DNA of 64,000 nt. Origin: Prinsepia uniflora. Lineage: Eukaryota; Streptophyta; Magnoliopsida; Rosales; Rosaceae. A program made the translations under genes and the position numbers. The notes beneath the pieces were generated by a model. That model had not been told where the DNA came from. It did not search any database and saw nothing but the letters and a program-made list of their open reading frames with translations. This document shows positions 45,418 to 57,945 of the stretch, piece after piece. Every line of letters starts with the position of its first letter. The stretch's first letter is position 1. Where the stretch lies: contig CM064876.1 in NCBI GenBank assembly GCA_032719365.1, positions 59,267,864 through 59,331,863 of the forward strand, given 5' to 3'.

Positions 45418-46269
45418 CCTACCGTTCATTTTGAGCCATTAAGTACCTGCATCGTTATCGCCGATCCGTTTGTTATAGAACAATTTGTTACCGCTGATCC
45501 ATTTTACATCGTTACCTTGACCAGGGAATTTAAAATCTTCTATTTTTTCGTGTACATGATTTACTAGTATGTACAATACATGTAAACGGTTGGATCAGTT
45601 GCTATCGAAATAAATTATTCAAATTTGTAAAAACACCATTTTCATCAAACACTTTAAAACATTTCAATAATAGTTCAAAGGTATTTGCATAATGTTACCC
45701 TTTTGATTTTCGAATGAAGAATAGTACATAATCCAACTGTTCATTTTGAGCCGTTGAGTGCCTGAAATCCTCTCATCAAATTTTGTGATGTTTCAAGAAG
45801 ATTAAGTCGTCCGATCGTGATAGAGCATTTTGTAACTGTCGATCCATTGCGCATCGTTAACCAAACTAGGGAATTCAAAATCTTCTATTTTTTTCGCGTA
45901 GAAGATCTACAAGTATGTGCAACAAATGTGGACTGTTGGATCGGTTGAACTATCGAAATAAATTATTCAAATTTGTAAAAACGCCATTTTCATCAAACAC
46001 TTTAAAACTTTTCAATAACAGTTCAAAGGTATTTGCGCAATATTACTCTTCTGATTTTTGAATGAATAATAGTACATAATCCAACCGTTCATTTTGAGCC
46101 GTTGAGTACCAGAAATCCTCTCGTCAAATTTCGTGATGTTTCAAGTATATTAAGTCGTCTGATCGTGATAGAGTGTTTTGTAACCGTCGATCCGTAGCGC
46201 ACCGTTAACCAAACTCGGGAATTCAAAATCTTCTAATTTTTCGCGTATACGATATATGAATATGTACAA
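45418..46269. repeat. Tandem repeat of about 315-350 bp, nearly three copies
   Basis: The anchor TTCATTTTGAGCC occurs at 45425, 45740 and 46088. Other shared words are AAATTATTCAAATTTGTAAAA and CATTTTCATCAAACACTTTAAAAC. The third copy is broken at 46270 by an LTR. A matching piece (TGTGTAAAAACACCATTT) reappears at 49800 on the other side. It is probably a subterminal array of a CACTA element. Confidence 0.8.
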
Positions 46270-49200
46270 TGACAGGACCGCCCCCGGAAGGGGCATCGAA
46301 AACTGTGCCCGGTCCTGCTCCCGTCTGGCAAGTCGACTGAAATACCCAAGTTTACCCTCAGTACGTGCCAGACCAGGGATAGCCACATGTGCTTACTCAT
46401 GCCTCCGCCCCTGTACAGCCTCGAACAACGCGCCACGACCTGGAGGGTCAATAAAATCAAAAGGTGTGAGTGGACAAAATGAATCAGTTTAGCAAACGGT
46501 TACAACAAACGTTTTTACCCTCCGCGTGAAAACCAATGCATGCATACAAAAATCATTTCGCAATCGGTTAACATTTTGCACAAAATAAAAACTGTGTATT
46601 AAATTCCAACATAAGGAAAACTCGTATGAATCTCAAAATCATTGTTTCCGCTTTCTCAACCATCGGGTCTTAGCCCGCAATCATAAACACCGGGCCTCAG
46701 CCCAAAACCACGAATCAAAACCAAATGTACAACATGATCCAAAACCAACAACCATATACCGGGCCACTGCCCAACTCAACTGAAACATCAGAAATCATCA
46801 ATAAATCACAAGTCAATCATTTTGCTGGATATCAAGTGCGCCCGAGTCTTTAAACTCAAAACCATGCGCATAAACAGGCCTTCCCGGGATATCAACGAGT
46901 CTTTAAACTCAAAACATAAGCAATAGGCCTCGGGGGTATCACAGTAACCGAGTCTTTAAACTCACGAGTCTTTAAACTCATTAAGGGCCCTCCCCCGTCC
47001 TCAATTAACCGAGTCTTTAAACTCAAAACGTGCTCCAGCAATAACACCGGGTTTTTAAACCCAAAACAGTTTCCAAACACAACAATGGGTCTTCAAACCC
47101 AAAACAGTTCTCAGCGGGTCTTTAAACCCCAAAACAGTTTATCAACCTCGACAACGTGGGATCCATCCCCAAAATCATATTTTTCACAACAGGACCCATG
47201 GTCCGAATTTCCAGATTCATCTTCCCCAAATCATACTTTACAAACATAATCAAATCATCATGAAACACGGGGCAAGCAAAATCAGACCAAATCACTTTAT
47301 TAAATCCTTTTTCATTCCCGAATTCGAATTCGCAATAATGATTCCGTAAGCCGGCATCCGGAAGCATCATCCCGAACCCAAACCAAGAATCCACTTTAAA
47401 TTTCCGAAAAACCGAAACTTCGTTCGTTAAAATTTCTTTTATGCCCCGAGCGTCAAGCCCGAAATCACCTTTTTCAAAATCCATTTTAATTCCTTGAACT
47501 CACTTCATTTCTCAAATCTCATTATCAAAACATCAAGACCACAATCATAATTACCAAAATCACGATCCAAGCAAAACATACTCAAAGCTCACATTTAAGA
47601 TCCTCAAAATCACAAGTCTCATTTTAATTCCCCAATTCAAACATTAACAATGAACAAATCACCATAACTCAAAATCCCGTAAAACGTGCAAATCCGGAAC
47701 GCTCTCGAAAAACGTGTCAAAATCGTAAGTCACACTCGCAAATCATAAACAACCTTCTTAAATCACTTTACACCCATTTCATATAACTTCTTTCAATAAA
47801 CCATCATTAAGCACACGAGTGATCATAGTCTCAAAATACGTGTAATTTCACATGTATAGTAAAAATACGTATAAATACGGAAATCAAAATCAATCACAAC
47901 TTATAATCATAATCATAAAATCATAGAGATAATTTATGCATGCATTAAATTTGAAAGCAACGTTCACTCACACACCGTTCAATATGGCTCGGTTTCATGG
48001 CGCACGCGGTTCCGTAATTTCCGATATTTTCCAGAAATTCCAAATCCTGCTCGAAAACATACTTTAGGGTCACTAAGGGCTTACATAAAAACATACTAAT
48101 TTCCCCCTAATTTTTCGGGAATTAATCATTAATTCCAAACATAATAGAAATCTTCGGACCCTCGGAACCACATCGAAACGGTGTCCGATAATTTCGAAAC
48201 CAACGCTAAAATGTTCGTTACAATGTGTAGGACAAAAGTCATGTTGGACCTACCTCGAAAATCGGCCCCACGCACCGTCACGCGCCGCCGCAAGCGGCTG
48301 CGCGTGACACCCACGCGCCTGCTACAGTAACCCCAACGGTCACCATCCTCACCCGTTTCCCTGGTAAACGGGTCGTCGACCCGCGTGTGTGACCCGGCCA
48401 AATCCCTGCGATAACCAATTAGTTTTCCATAATTGAACCCTTAAACAAGATCGAAATGAGTTTAATTAAAGGTCTGTGGCATCCTTGCCCATCGTCACTG
48501 CATAAAACCACCCTAATCGTACATGGGTCTTAATCGGGTTCAAAGTCCCCATACACTTCACAGTCCCTCAATTCCTCAATTGATTAGCTAGGAAGTACTG
48601 TAACCTCACATAGACGGTTATTTTGAAATCAAATTACCAAGAACTCACCTCTAAATGCACGATCACAGACACGCGATTTTCTGGTCTTCCACTTGTCCGT
48701 TCAGAGCTCCAGGGGCTTCAGAGCATCGACTTGTCGATCTGGTTCGACTACATGATGTCCAAGAAAGCTGAATTGAGCCTTAATTTTTGTTGGGTTGGCC
48801 TACATTTTGGATTGGGATTTTGAAATTAGCTCGACCATTGTTTCGGGTTTCCAGAGCCCCTACTCACCCAAACCATCCACTCATCTCTCCTATCCTTCTC
48901 TCCCACTCTCACCAGTCCTCTGCCCGTCTCATTCCTCCCAGAAGTCTATCAAACCAGCACTAAGCCCACCAGCCCGACAGTGCTCTGTTTTTCCATTTCA
49001 CGAGCCTTAGCACAGATTGCAGTGCTTGCTCCCCACACTTCACCTCGACCAGCCACCCCCGTGCTCAGCCTTCTGCCTCAGATTCCTCACTAATTGCATA
49101 AACAATTAGTCCACGACAGCACTCCAATTCCAACCTCGCCCGTGCACACCCAGCTTCTGCCCGTTCTGATTTTCCTCACCTCAAAATGCCAACCCGTGCA

Positions 49201-49752
49201 TAAAGAATCCTAATCCCATACCGTACATCAGTTCCAAGCTCCCACACTCACACACCAAGGCCACTAGCCAGTAAAATAATCTCCCGGACAGACCACCCAC
49301 GCACGGTGGTTCAGCCCCTGCGTCGCGGTTCCGAACAGGCCCCCGTGAAAATTACCAAACTGCCCTTGTGCACCAAATTACGAAATTGCCCCTCCATTTC
49401 CTTAGACCCATAACTTGGTCATCCGATGTCCATTTCACGCGTGCCGCCTGTCGTTGTACTCGGGGCCTCGAGACGAACCAAATGGTCCTCGATCCTCGGC
49501 CATCGAACCTCCCGATCAAAAAGTCAACATTTTCCCCTATTTCGTCCAAATTACGATAATGCCATTGGGCTTTCGAAAGTCATAACTACCACCTCGAACG
49601 TCGGAATCGAACGTGCCACCTGTCTATGATCTCGTGACGTCCCAAACTACGTCACGGTCACCGGTCAAAGTCCATTTGACCGTCCGAATAAAAAGTCAAC
49701 GTTTTGCCCACGACTAGGGGCAAAACGGTCATTTTGCATCGTTCGTCCGATT
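46270..49752 (-). mobile_element. Large LTR, minus orientation, terminally truncated
   Basis: It starts TGACAGGACCGCCCCCGG on the plus strand. It shares the CCTCCAG-type acceptor site (reverse complement near 46437), GTGAGTGGAC (46466-46475), ATGCATGCAT (about 46532), a GAGT/ACTC hairpin array (46844-47129), ATGCATGCAT (47938), GTTCACTCAC (47962-47971) and the LTR-start sequence up to TCGTTCGTCCGATTAG. The last 70 or so bases, which should end in GTTACA, are missing and replaced by a short TTAGTAGTGGAA repeat. It interrupts the tandem repeat of the CACTA element. Confidence 0.8.
46844..47129. repeat. Mini-hairpin array GAGTCTTTAAACTC / GGGTCTTTAAACCC
   Basis: Eight hairpins lie at 46844, 46897, 46950, 46966, 47011, 47049, 47087 and 47116. 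Five have arms GAGT..ACTC and three have GGGT..ACCC, with loops CTTTAA, TTTTAA or CTTCAA. The G/A change in the left arm is always matched by C/T in the right arm. Spacing is irregular (16-53 bases). Confidence 0.85.
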
Positions 49753-50377
49753 AGTAGTGGAATTGCATTGGTCGAATTAGTAGTGGAAACTCTTCAAATG
49801 TGTAAAAACACCATTTGTTTAGAACTTTAGTATAAGACTTACCCGACAAATATTTCTTCATTATTAATTAATCTAGTAACAGATTCAGAGAAGAGCCACC
49901 GAACTATTTTACCATAAACCTTAAATCCTAAATTATTATTTAATTTTACCCGAATAATATTCTGAAAATATTCGCCAGGTAAAAGATTCTCAGAATATTC
50001 GTCCGGTAACAGATTCAGAGAAAAGCCACCGAACTATTTTACCCTAAACCCTAAAACCTGAATTATTATTTAATTCTACTCGACAAATTTTATGAAAATA
50101 TTCGTTGGGTAACAAATTCGTAGAAAAGCCATTGAAAGTATTTGTTAATTTTTTTTGTTTTATGTGTTTTGGAATTCTTTTTTTGTGTTGTGTAATTTTT
50201 TTTGGTGTTTTGGAAATTTTTTTGTTGCGTTATGTAATTTTTGTTTTGTTACATGCACTTACAAATTTGTGTATTTGGAACTCTAAGTTGCAATGAATAC
50301 AAGGAACTGGGGAGTTTTTGGAGAAATGAATATTATGCATTAATAAAAGAGGTTTTTTTTTTAACAAATTTCAATCA
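49753..50377 (-). mobile_element. CACTA subterminal region with two direct repeats
   Basis: Two copies of a unit of about 110 bp (49890-49995 and 50005-50110) share 'AGATTCAGAGAA(G/A)AGCCACCGAACTATTTTAC', 'AATTATTATTTAATT' and 'GAAAATATTCG..GGTAA'. The TTCG(T)CxGGTAA words are CACTA subterminal motifs. 50111-50377 is T-rich with no gene. Confidence 0.6.
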
Positions 50378-53300
50378 GTTTTAGTTTCACTATCACTCAC
50401 CCAATCGCCCTCGTCATCCGAGGTGTTTTCCCTGATTGACTCATCAAAATCACCTTCAATTCGTTCTAATGTCCCAAGATCAATAAAAAAAACCGTAAAA
50501 CACAATTGGTGGTATTACATCGTTGGTTCGAACTCCATCTACGTGTAGGGTGGATACAGAGGAGGAATCCACAGTGACCCCCCCCCCCCCCCCCCCCTCC
50601 TCTCTACTTTTATATGTTTGGTGGTATTTCAAGATAACGATCCTCTAAATCCTAAATATTTCTGTGATTGACCATCTCAGCTACTCTCCAACTAGTACCA
50701 GCTTTTGGATCATCCACATAAAAAAAAAAAAAATTTGTCGTACTAGCCAAAGTGTATGAATCACTCTCAAACCATTGAGTGTTTGTGTTGATAGATGTGC
50801 ATAAATGATCTTTAAGGTGGGAGACTAGGGTTCGTAGCAAACCAATGAGACTTGAATAAGATGACTATCTTGCGGTCTGTGTAGAACGCTTTAATCGAAC
50901 TTAACAATCTACCATAGAATCCATTATTGGTATTTTCCTCATCACCTCAGACAAAAAACCCTATGTTTTGGGTAGATAATTTATCGTCTTGTTCTATGCT
51001 TACGAACTTAACTCTATTTACGTGACAACCACTGTACGTTTATGCTCGAAATCGGCTGATGGCAAGTTACAATAATTCTGCATTGAAATTAGACAAATTG
51101 TCATCTTTAAGCTGTGCCATCTGGTAAAGTGGTAAGATATAGAAAAAGTGGTTTAAGTATGAAATTGCTTTTAGGAACTTACAAATAAAAGATTTCACTT
51201 ACATAGGTGGCAAAACGTCGAAATTGTTCTTTGTCCATTTCTGTCCAATTAGACGGATACTCGCCCTTCATCAATTCTTGGTGCTGCTCGTGAAAAGGCC
51301 ATACTTCTTCACAGTTGTTCAGTATGGACCAATGAGCCACATCCATGTCTCCATTGTTGAATGGCTCTGAGGGTAGACGATTGCCAAAAGGTCGTGTAGG
51401 TTGGGTAAATACAAGTAGTCTCTGAATGTTGACCGTCGTCATCATTACGAGAGACCCTATTGATGGAAGTCCCTACATTCTAAATGTACATCCACAAAAA
51501 ATGAGTGACTTCTTTCCAATGTACGCCTCTGCTATAGAGCGTTCAAGACGTGTCTTCTTTACAATGGACATACCGTATATATGTACCTAATATTCTGCAA
51601 GAAAATATATATAATGAATCACAATTATAAACGACAAGCAGGAAATAGTAGCAAAAATAGGAATTAGTCATACCTCTCGATTGTGTTCATCCAACAATAG
51701 TGCACTGGGCTTGCTAGCTTTGCCTCGTCTAGTAAATGTATTAGAAGGGGCACCATTATATCAAAACATTTCAGTGGATATATTTGCTCTATTCCACACA
51801 TGATGTAGACAATATCCTCATTTATTTTTTCGAGGTCCACCTTTACCAACGATCAAGCACATAATATCTGGAAGATTTGAGATAAATAAACTAGAGACAC
51901 AATACCATCGGGCTCCAAGTACGACTGAATGCCAATTGGCATGAGCCGTTGTAGCAAAACATGATTGCCATGACTCTTCATACTAGATAAAGTGTCATTA
52001 ACGGTGCTAACATTTCAGGATATATTACCAGCATACCCATCGAGAAACTTCACACCTTACAACCACTTTAGGAAAATTTGCTTATTTTTCGGGGTAAATG
52101 TATAACTTGAATGAGCCATGGCATATTTTCCATTGATGACGTTCGACCAAAAATTAGGGAGAATCCCCATTTCTTGCATACCTAGTCGAGTCTTTTTTTG
52201 TGTCTTTTTACTTGCCTTCAATGGGTAAAATAGTTCCCACAACACTCTCAGCAACATTCTTCTCAATGTGCATAGGATCTGAGATGTGTATGATTTTCAA
52301 TTTCGACCAATATGGCAACGTGAAGAATATATTTTTTTGTCCAATTTTCCTATTCAGCAGGTTTCAGACCTCATGTGACGAAATCATGTATACTGTTCAA
52401 TTTAGATAATATCTCATCATCGGATCTTTTTTTGGGTTGAACTTGTAACTCTAATTTCTCATAAAATGAGTCTGACTTCATATGCCATCAATGATGCCAG
52501 GGAAAAACCCATCTTGAACCTAAGTAGCATACCTTTGATGCATGCCAACATGACGTTGTGTTTGGACCACATGTAGGACGTGCAAGATAGCCCTTGGCAC
52601 TCCACTCTACCAACATGTCGTAAGCCAAAAAATCATTAATTATACACTATACTGCTGTTCGTAGAGTAAAAATTTACCACTAAATTTTTAGTACATTCGT
52701 ACACCATTTTTCCACGGATCTACGAGCTCATCAATTAATACCGCAAATAAATATCGATGGAATTACTTGGGGATTTAGGGCCCGGTATCAAAGTACTGAT
52801 GATTGTGAAATCTTTCTTCATGCATCTCCAAGGAGGTAGGCTATACGAAACCATAGCCACTAGCCATGTACTATACAGCTTTGTAAAACTCCCAAAGGGA
52901 TTAAAACCATCAGCAGCAAGCCCTAATATGACATTTCTTGGGTCTGCAACAACATCAGGATACATTTTATCTAATTCCTTCCAAGGCTCGCCATCATTTG
53001 GATGCCTCAATGTATCATCATCAATGCGCTCATCTTTATGCCACCTCATATCCCGTGTTGTGTGAGATGACATGTAGAATTGTTGTAGCCTTAGTTTTAA
53101 TGGAAAATAACGCAGCACCTTGTTCGGTATCTTGATTTTTCGAAATCTAGACTCATTACACACGAGACATTTATCAAGCTGTTCGAATTCACTTTAAAAT
53201 AATGCATAATTTTTATTGCATGCATCAATTTTAACATACCCTAAATCGAGACCCTTCAATAACTTTTTCAAGTTATAATGATCTTTAGAGAGACGATTTT

Positions 53301-53885
53301 CTTCTGGGAGCATTCGAATCTTGAAGTCCATTATGTGATCAAAATGCTTGTTCGTTTGATCATACTCAACTTTCATATGCATCAACTCCACAACTGCCCT
53401 AGAACCGAAAAAATCTTACAATTCGGGTATTATTCATATTGAGTTTCTTTCAACAATCTCTCGTACTTGAGTTCAGAATCTTCGGGTTGAAACCCGAGTG
53501 CTTCACCATCCATATCATTCGATTCTGGAGGAAAAACACCTGTTAATATCTCAAGGACTTGATCATTATCACATCGCTCATCCAAAGTACTTTCTTCTCG
53601 ATGGGGCCTAAGAACCGAAAATGTCAATTCAGTAAATATTTCTTTATCATGATATATCCAATTAGTGTAGTTGTGTACAGTCTTATTTTGATCCAAATGA
53701 TACCGGACCTCATTTAAAGACATCCAACTGCAGTTATTACATTTACGGCACAAACAAATTATACATATGTCATCAATGCAATGATTATGTGCAAACTCAA
53801 TGAAACTGTCGATCCCATCCATATTATGATATGCAGATCTATCAAACAATTGCTTATAGTTTTTGTCCATTATACCTGTTGGCAC
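50378..53885 (-). pseudogene. CACTA element C2 transposase (TNP2), near full length but broken
   Basis: Read on the minus strand, all parts of a plant CACTA TNP2 occur in order. The N-terminal transposase-associated zinc segment (GIDSFIEFAHNHC..CRKCNNC, 53700-53830) comes first, then an acidic link. Transposase_21 follows (MSSHTTRDMRWHKDER, CMKKDFTIISTLIPGPKSP; 53160-52300). DUF4218 is next (FDIMVPLLIHLLDEAKLASPVHYCWM; 51850-51670), then a segment with ERSIAEAYIGKKS (about 51500-51550). DUF4216 has FFYVDDPKAGTSWRVAE (50670-50730), and there is an acidic tail (TSDDEGDWVSDSE, near 50410). Several frameshifts and stops separate these parts, so no working protein is possible. It is the most complete transposase in the window and a useful guide to the other copies. 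Confidence 0.85.
50578..50597. repeat. Poly-C tract, 20 bases
   Basis: Twenty C in a row lie inside the DUF4216/tail interval of the transposase pseudogene. Length in the assembly may be unreliable. Confidence 0.9.
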
Positions 53886-55244
53886 AAAATATAGTCAATA
53901 TAAGTAATTGGGCTAATATTGTCGTCTAATGGCCCCGAAGAGTAAATATCAAAAGCTGTTCGACTCCTTACTACTCCGATTTTGTTGCTCTATCCCATTT
54001 GAGAGTGCATATTCTGTGCTGTTCGGTTTGCAATCTACGAGCCAAAGTTCCGATCAGTAGAAAGTTCGACATCATCTCCTTACAGTTCCCCAAATGCGCT
54101 ATGTAGATATTATAAAGAAATATGTAATACGCATTTGAAGAACATTGTAGGATGCAAACAGACCGATTTTTTCACAACCTAAAGTTGACCTCGTAAACCA
54201 CAAACTATACAGCACAAAATTGCACACCCCCAAACTGTTCGAATAAATGGACAATTCAAGAGTCAGTCAATCAACTCGATTCACTAACTCTCAAATTGCT
54301 TTAAGGTTGTTCCTTAAATTTAATTATACAAAGTTAATCAACCTGATTAACTTCCCATAAACTGTATGAAATATAAACACATTTCACACGATCGAAATAT
54401 ATGAAGAAAAAAAAGTTTACCAAAATTTTTCTATTTTCCAAATTTCTTAATATATTTTTCTAATTTTCTAATTTCTTAATTTCCTAACATATTTTCTATT
54501 TTCTTAATTCCCTAACATATTTTCTATTTTCCTAATTTACTAATATATTTTCCTAATATTATAATTTCCTAACATATTTCTAATTTTTTAAATTTTTCTA
54601 TAACAATTTATATTTCCTAATTCATAACATATTTTCCTAATAAATCTTCTATAATTTCCTACACTATTTCTACAATAACCAAAAATTTAAACATATTTTT
54701 CACAATAAACAACAATTTCAAAATCTCCACAAAATTATATACCAAACTTAAACGCATACTTTTTATATTGATGAGGGATGAAATGATGAAGAGATGAATT
54801 AATGTTGGTGGATTAATGAAGAGAGGATGAGAGAGAGAGAGAGAGAGTGATGAATAGTGGAGAGGAAGAAGAGCTTACCCGACGAAGACTTTCGTTGGGA
54901 AAAATTCAATGAGACGTGGAGTGAAGGTAAAATCTTGGCGCCAAAATAATTTCCTACCTGTCAATACCATACTCAACGAGTTTTTGACCGTCGGGTAACA
55001 TTGGTTAACATTTTACGTTACCCGATGAATATTATCTACAGTATACGGCGAGTTTGATGTTGTGACCCGACGAGCTTGTTCTTTTAGTTGGGTAACATTT
55101 ACATTTTTGGTGCGCGAAATTTTTTTCTTCTCGCCATTACGTAACCCGACGGCAGTATTATATTCGGTGGGTAAGATTCATTATAATGATGAATTTCCCC
55201 CGTCGGGCAAAATGCCGTCAGGTCCGCCAAATTTTATTTTAGTG
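53886..55244 (-). mobile_element. CACTA element C2: 5' leader, subterminal repeats and terminal repeat
   Basis: 53960-54340 is the conserved CACTA leader in minus orientation (compare 38760-39140 and 15140-15440). 54400-54780 is AT-rich with repeated TTCCTAACATATTTTCTA words. A GA run lies at 54829-54847. Subterminal repeats with CCCGACGA, GTCGGGTAAC and ACCCGATGAATATT fill 54880-55220. The tip TATTTTAGTG ends at 55244 (reverse complement CACTAAAATA), followed by TAT as the likely 3-bp target copy. The other end is either near 49840 or at 41459. Confidence 0.7.
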
Positions 55245-55869
55245 TATTACTAGCTTTCTGCAAATATATTTTATTTTCGTGTGTACCACATGCGTCAGCA
55301 ATCAGCACGGCCAGTGCCAGCTCGGGTGTCTTGTTCTTTCGCCTCTTGATTAATTATATTCCTACTTATTAATTAAAACAAATGGGGTAATTAAAAAATT
55401 AAGTAACTCTTGGTTTATGAACCTTTTTATACTATTGAATTTAATTATATGTGTGATGTGAGACATCATCAACTCTGACAATTTCCTTTGGAGGGTAGCT
55501 GCCTGGTTTATAGTGGGAATCCATCATCGATATTCTAAACATGTCTTAATCCAGGAAGATAAAATTAATATGAATAATATTTATTGTTGATTGATACTTT
55601 CATAGCTTAAAGAATATCAATTATTTGATTTAGCTAGCAGACTCTATATTGTGTACCCTAGCTACATAGGAACCCAACTTTTGTTAACAAAAAATAAACT
55701 AAAGCAAAATCAAACAAAGTGAACCAAAGTTAAAAGGAGAACCACTTACAAAAGACTTGCTTGCACTCGATATCCCCCTTCCCCCATAATTGATGGTAAA
55801 TTATCTTTATTCTGCAAGCGTGAATCTAAATAGTTCGATTTAAAATGTTATTGGTATGCTTCTTTGCAT
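55245..55869. other. Intergenic DNA without a recognised gene
   Basis: AT-rich single-copy-looking DNA between the CACTA tip and the dioxygenase pseudogene. No frame with a known domain was seen. Confidence 0.45.
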
Positions 55870-56250
55870 TTGAACGAATCAATTAAAAGTCACGATTTGA
55901 AAATTTAAACAGTTCCGTTAGTAATGGTTTAGTTTTAGATTTTCATCTTGAAAATCTACTCGTCATATATGAAGTTAAAATGTTGAAATCTTTAATTGTT
56001 GATGTATATAAATGAAATATTTATATGAATCAATGAAATCCTAAAGGGAATAAATGAAATCTTGATGGTGGAATTCATGAAAAGCCATTATGTTTTGGAG
56101 AAGTCTTTTTACTGAACAGACTTCATGAAAAAATCATGCTTAAATTGTTTAAATCGATACGAACCAAATGGTAAATAACGGCTTGAATTAGAATAAGTTT
56201 CAAATTTAATTTGAAAATTTTAGCCGTTTAGAGCAGTTGAGATTTAAACA
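55870..56250. repeat. Foldback/MITE-like repeat, second copy
   Basis: It shares CCGTTAGTAATGGTTTxxxTTTxGATTTTCAT and an A(T)AACGGCTTGAATT block with 2250-2300 and 2770-2880, again with inverted ends. No coding capacity. Confidence 0.35.
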
Positions 56251-56430
56251 TCTTGAATTTAAATTAGTCGAAATACCGTACTTAATTACCTCTAATATTT
56301 TTCATTTTGTTTGTCCTTCGACTATAATATTGAGATCCCCAGCAAATAATTGTATAACATGGAGATGTCCACACATCAAAGAAAGCTCAAACAAAAGCAA
56401 CCGAACTCTATCTACCAAACCTGCAAAAAA

Positions 56431-57303
56431 ATGGGATCAGATCACTCCCCCTCAAACTTCCGGTCATATATTTCTCGAGCCAAGGCCTCAATCCAGGCAC
56501 CAAAGAGTGGGACTCAGTGAGAAACCAAGTCCAGCATGCCCTACAAGAATATGGTTGCTTTGAGGCTTATTTGTTTGACAAAGTCTCATCACAAACTCGA
56601 AACTCGGTATTTGAGGCAGTACAACTGTACAAGAGCTTTTCGACCTCCCTTTGCAAACCAAATTGCAAAATGTTTCTAAAAAGCCCTACCATGGCTATGT
56701 TGGGCAGTACCCTGAGATGCCGCTATATGAAAGCATTGGGGTTGATGATGCAAACCACTACCAGTACGAAAAAGTCGAAAGCTTCACAAACACCTTGTGG
56801 CCTCATGGAAATCAACCTTTTTGGTTCATAAACACTAAACTCTTTCCTCCACGAAATTCACTTCTGTATTCATATGTATTATGAGTATAGTTATCAATTT
56901 CGTACGTTTAGACTGTATGACGTGTATGTACTTAGAATACATAACCTAAATTCGTTGATTGTTTATTTTGTTGGTGGGAACAAATCGATACACTTGTATG
57001 CTGAACAAGTTTTCACGTGGATCACATGATTCGGAGGATGATTTTGGAGAGCTTAGGACTTGAGAAATACTTAGGGGAACACATAGACTCGACCAACTGC
57101 CTGGTTCGAGTGATGAAATATAAGGGGCCTCAAACCAAGGATACCAAACTAGGGTTATCAGCTCACACTGACAAAAACATCTTCACCATTTTGCACCAAA
57201 ACCAAATCAATGGTTTAGAAGTAGAAACCAAATATGGGAAATGGATTGATGTCAAGCCTTCACCAGAGTCGTTCGTTGCGTAGATTTTGGCGATTCCCTC
57301 TAT
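56431..57303 (+). pseudogene. AOP-like 2-oxoglutarate dioxygenase pseudogene
   Basis: This is a decayed, truncated copy of the gene at 59585-61003, in the opposite orientation. The exon 1 region (56431-56823) keeps EYGCFEA and a KKPYHGYVGQYPEMPLYES word, but shifts frame several times from the first codons on. The exon 2 region (about 56982-57303) keeps RRMILESLGLEKYL, LVRVMKYKGPQTKDTKLGL and the HTDKN metal-binding motif. The acceptor AG before exon 2 reads AA, the donor after it is altered, and a TAG lies at about 57281. Exon 3, with the distal His and the RYS residues, is absent. Upstream homology to the intact gene extends to about 56285, but the TATA box is lost (TTGTATAACATGG). Confidence 0.88.
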
Positions 57304-57439
57304 GTATGCTGTTTTCTTGCTAACCGATCAATTTACTAATGTAAAGGGCTCGTTTTTGAGGATAGTATTGCACTCGAGGTGATAAGGCATACTAAAAATA
57401 ATCTTCCTTTATCAATACTGCTATTTTGAGGGGATAACA
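57304..57439. other. Short gene-free stretch after the pseudogene
   Basis: It begins with intron 2-like sequence of the dioxygenase (TTTCTTGCTAACCGATCAATTTACTAATG to 57341), which ends abruptly. The rest is unassigned. Confidence 0.5.
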
Positions 57440-57715
57440 CCATGAAGGCGGGTGGTGGAATACAACCAAGTAGGCCCGAGTCCATATATAACACTATGAT
57501 TTGTCTAAGCATCGGCAACATCATTACCGTTATGAAGAATATGAGATATCTTAACCGACATGTTGTGGAGATGATCCATGCGATTCTTCCAATCCACCCT
57601 TAGTTGTCAAGGGACTAAAACAGCAGAGTGAAAGGACACAACTAATCGTGAATCACTTTCAATCCAAATGCAATGCTAGGCATAAAGCAAGGCTAGCTCA
57701 AAGGCTTTAGTGAGT
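57440..57715 (-). pseudogene. LINE-type RNase H fragment, minus strand
   Basis: On the minus strand a frame with stops carries the features of a plant LINE RNase H domain: KAFELALL, WIESDSRLVV (Asp motif), LRVDWKNRMDHL and SHILHNGNDVADA (terminal His/Asn/Asp motif). It is about 90 codons with at least three stops, and joins CACTA-like DNA at 57715. Confidence 0.7.
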
Positions 57716-57937
57716 GAGAGAGAGTGATAAGAGGTGTGAGATTCAGTAGAGAGGATGAAGAAGAACAAGAAGAAGCTACGGATGGGATTTTAATATTTTT
57801 AGACTTTTTCCTAGCGAATCTGTCTACCGGACAATGTTTAATGACTCATTAGGCTTCTGTGATGAAATACACTTTACCCGACGAAGGCAACAACTCGTCA
57901 AATAAGGCTCACCATCTTCTCATGCCACATAATTTCC

Positions 57938-57945
57938 TTCCCGCC
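57938..57945. repeat. 8-bp target duplication TTCCCGCC (left) of the hAT element
   Basis: TTCCCGCC occurs directly before the element and again at 59008-59015 directly after it. A perfect 8-bp duplication is the hallmark of hAT transposition. Confidence 0.93.

Noticed and set aside
47122..47484. 120-codon minus-strand frame as a gene
   Set aside because: It lies in an LTR between the hairpin array and the ATGCATGCAT block, is absent as a frame from sibling LTRs and matches no known family.
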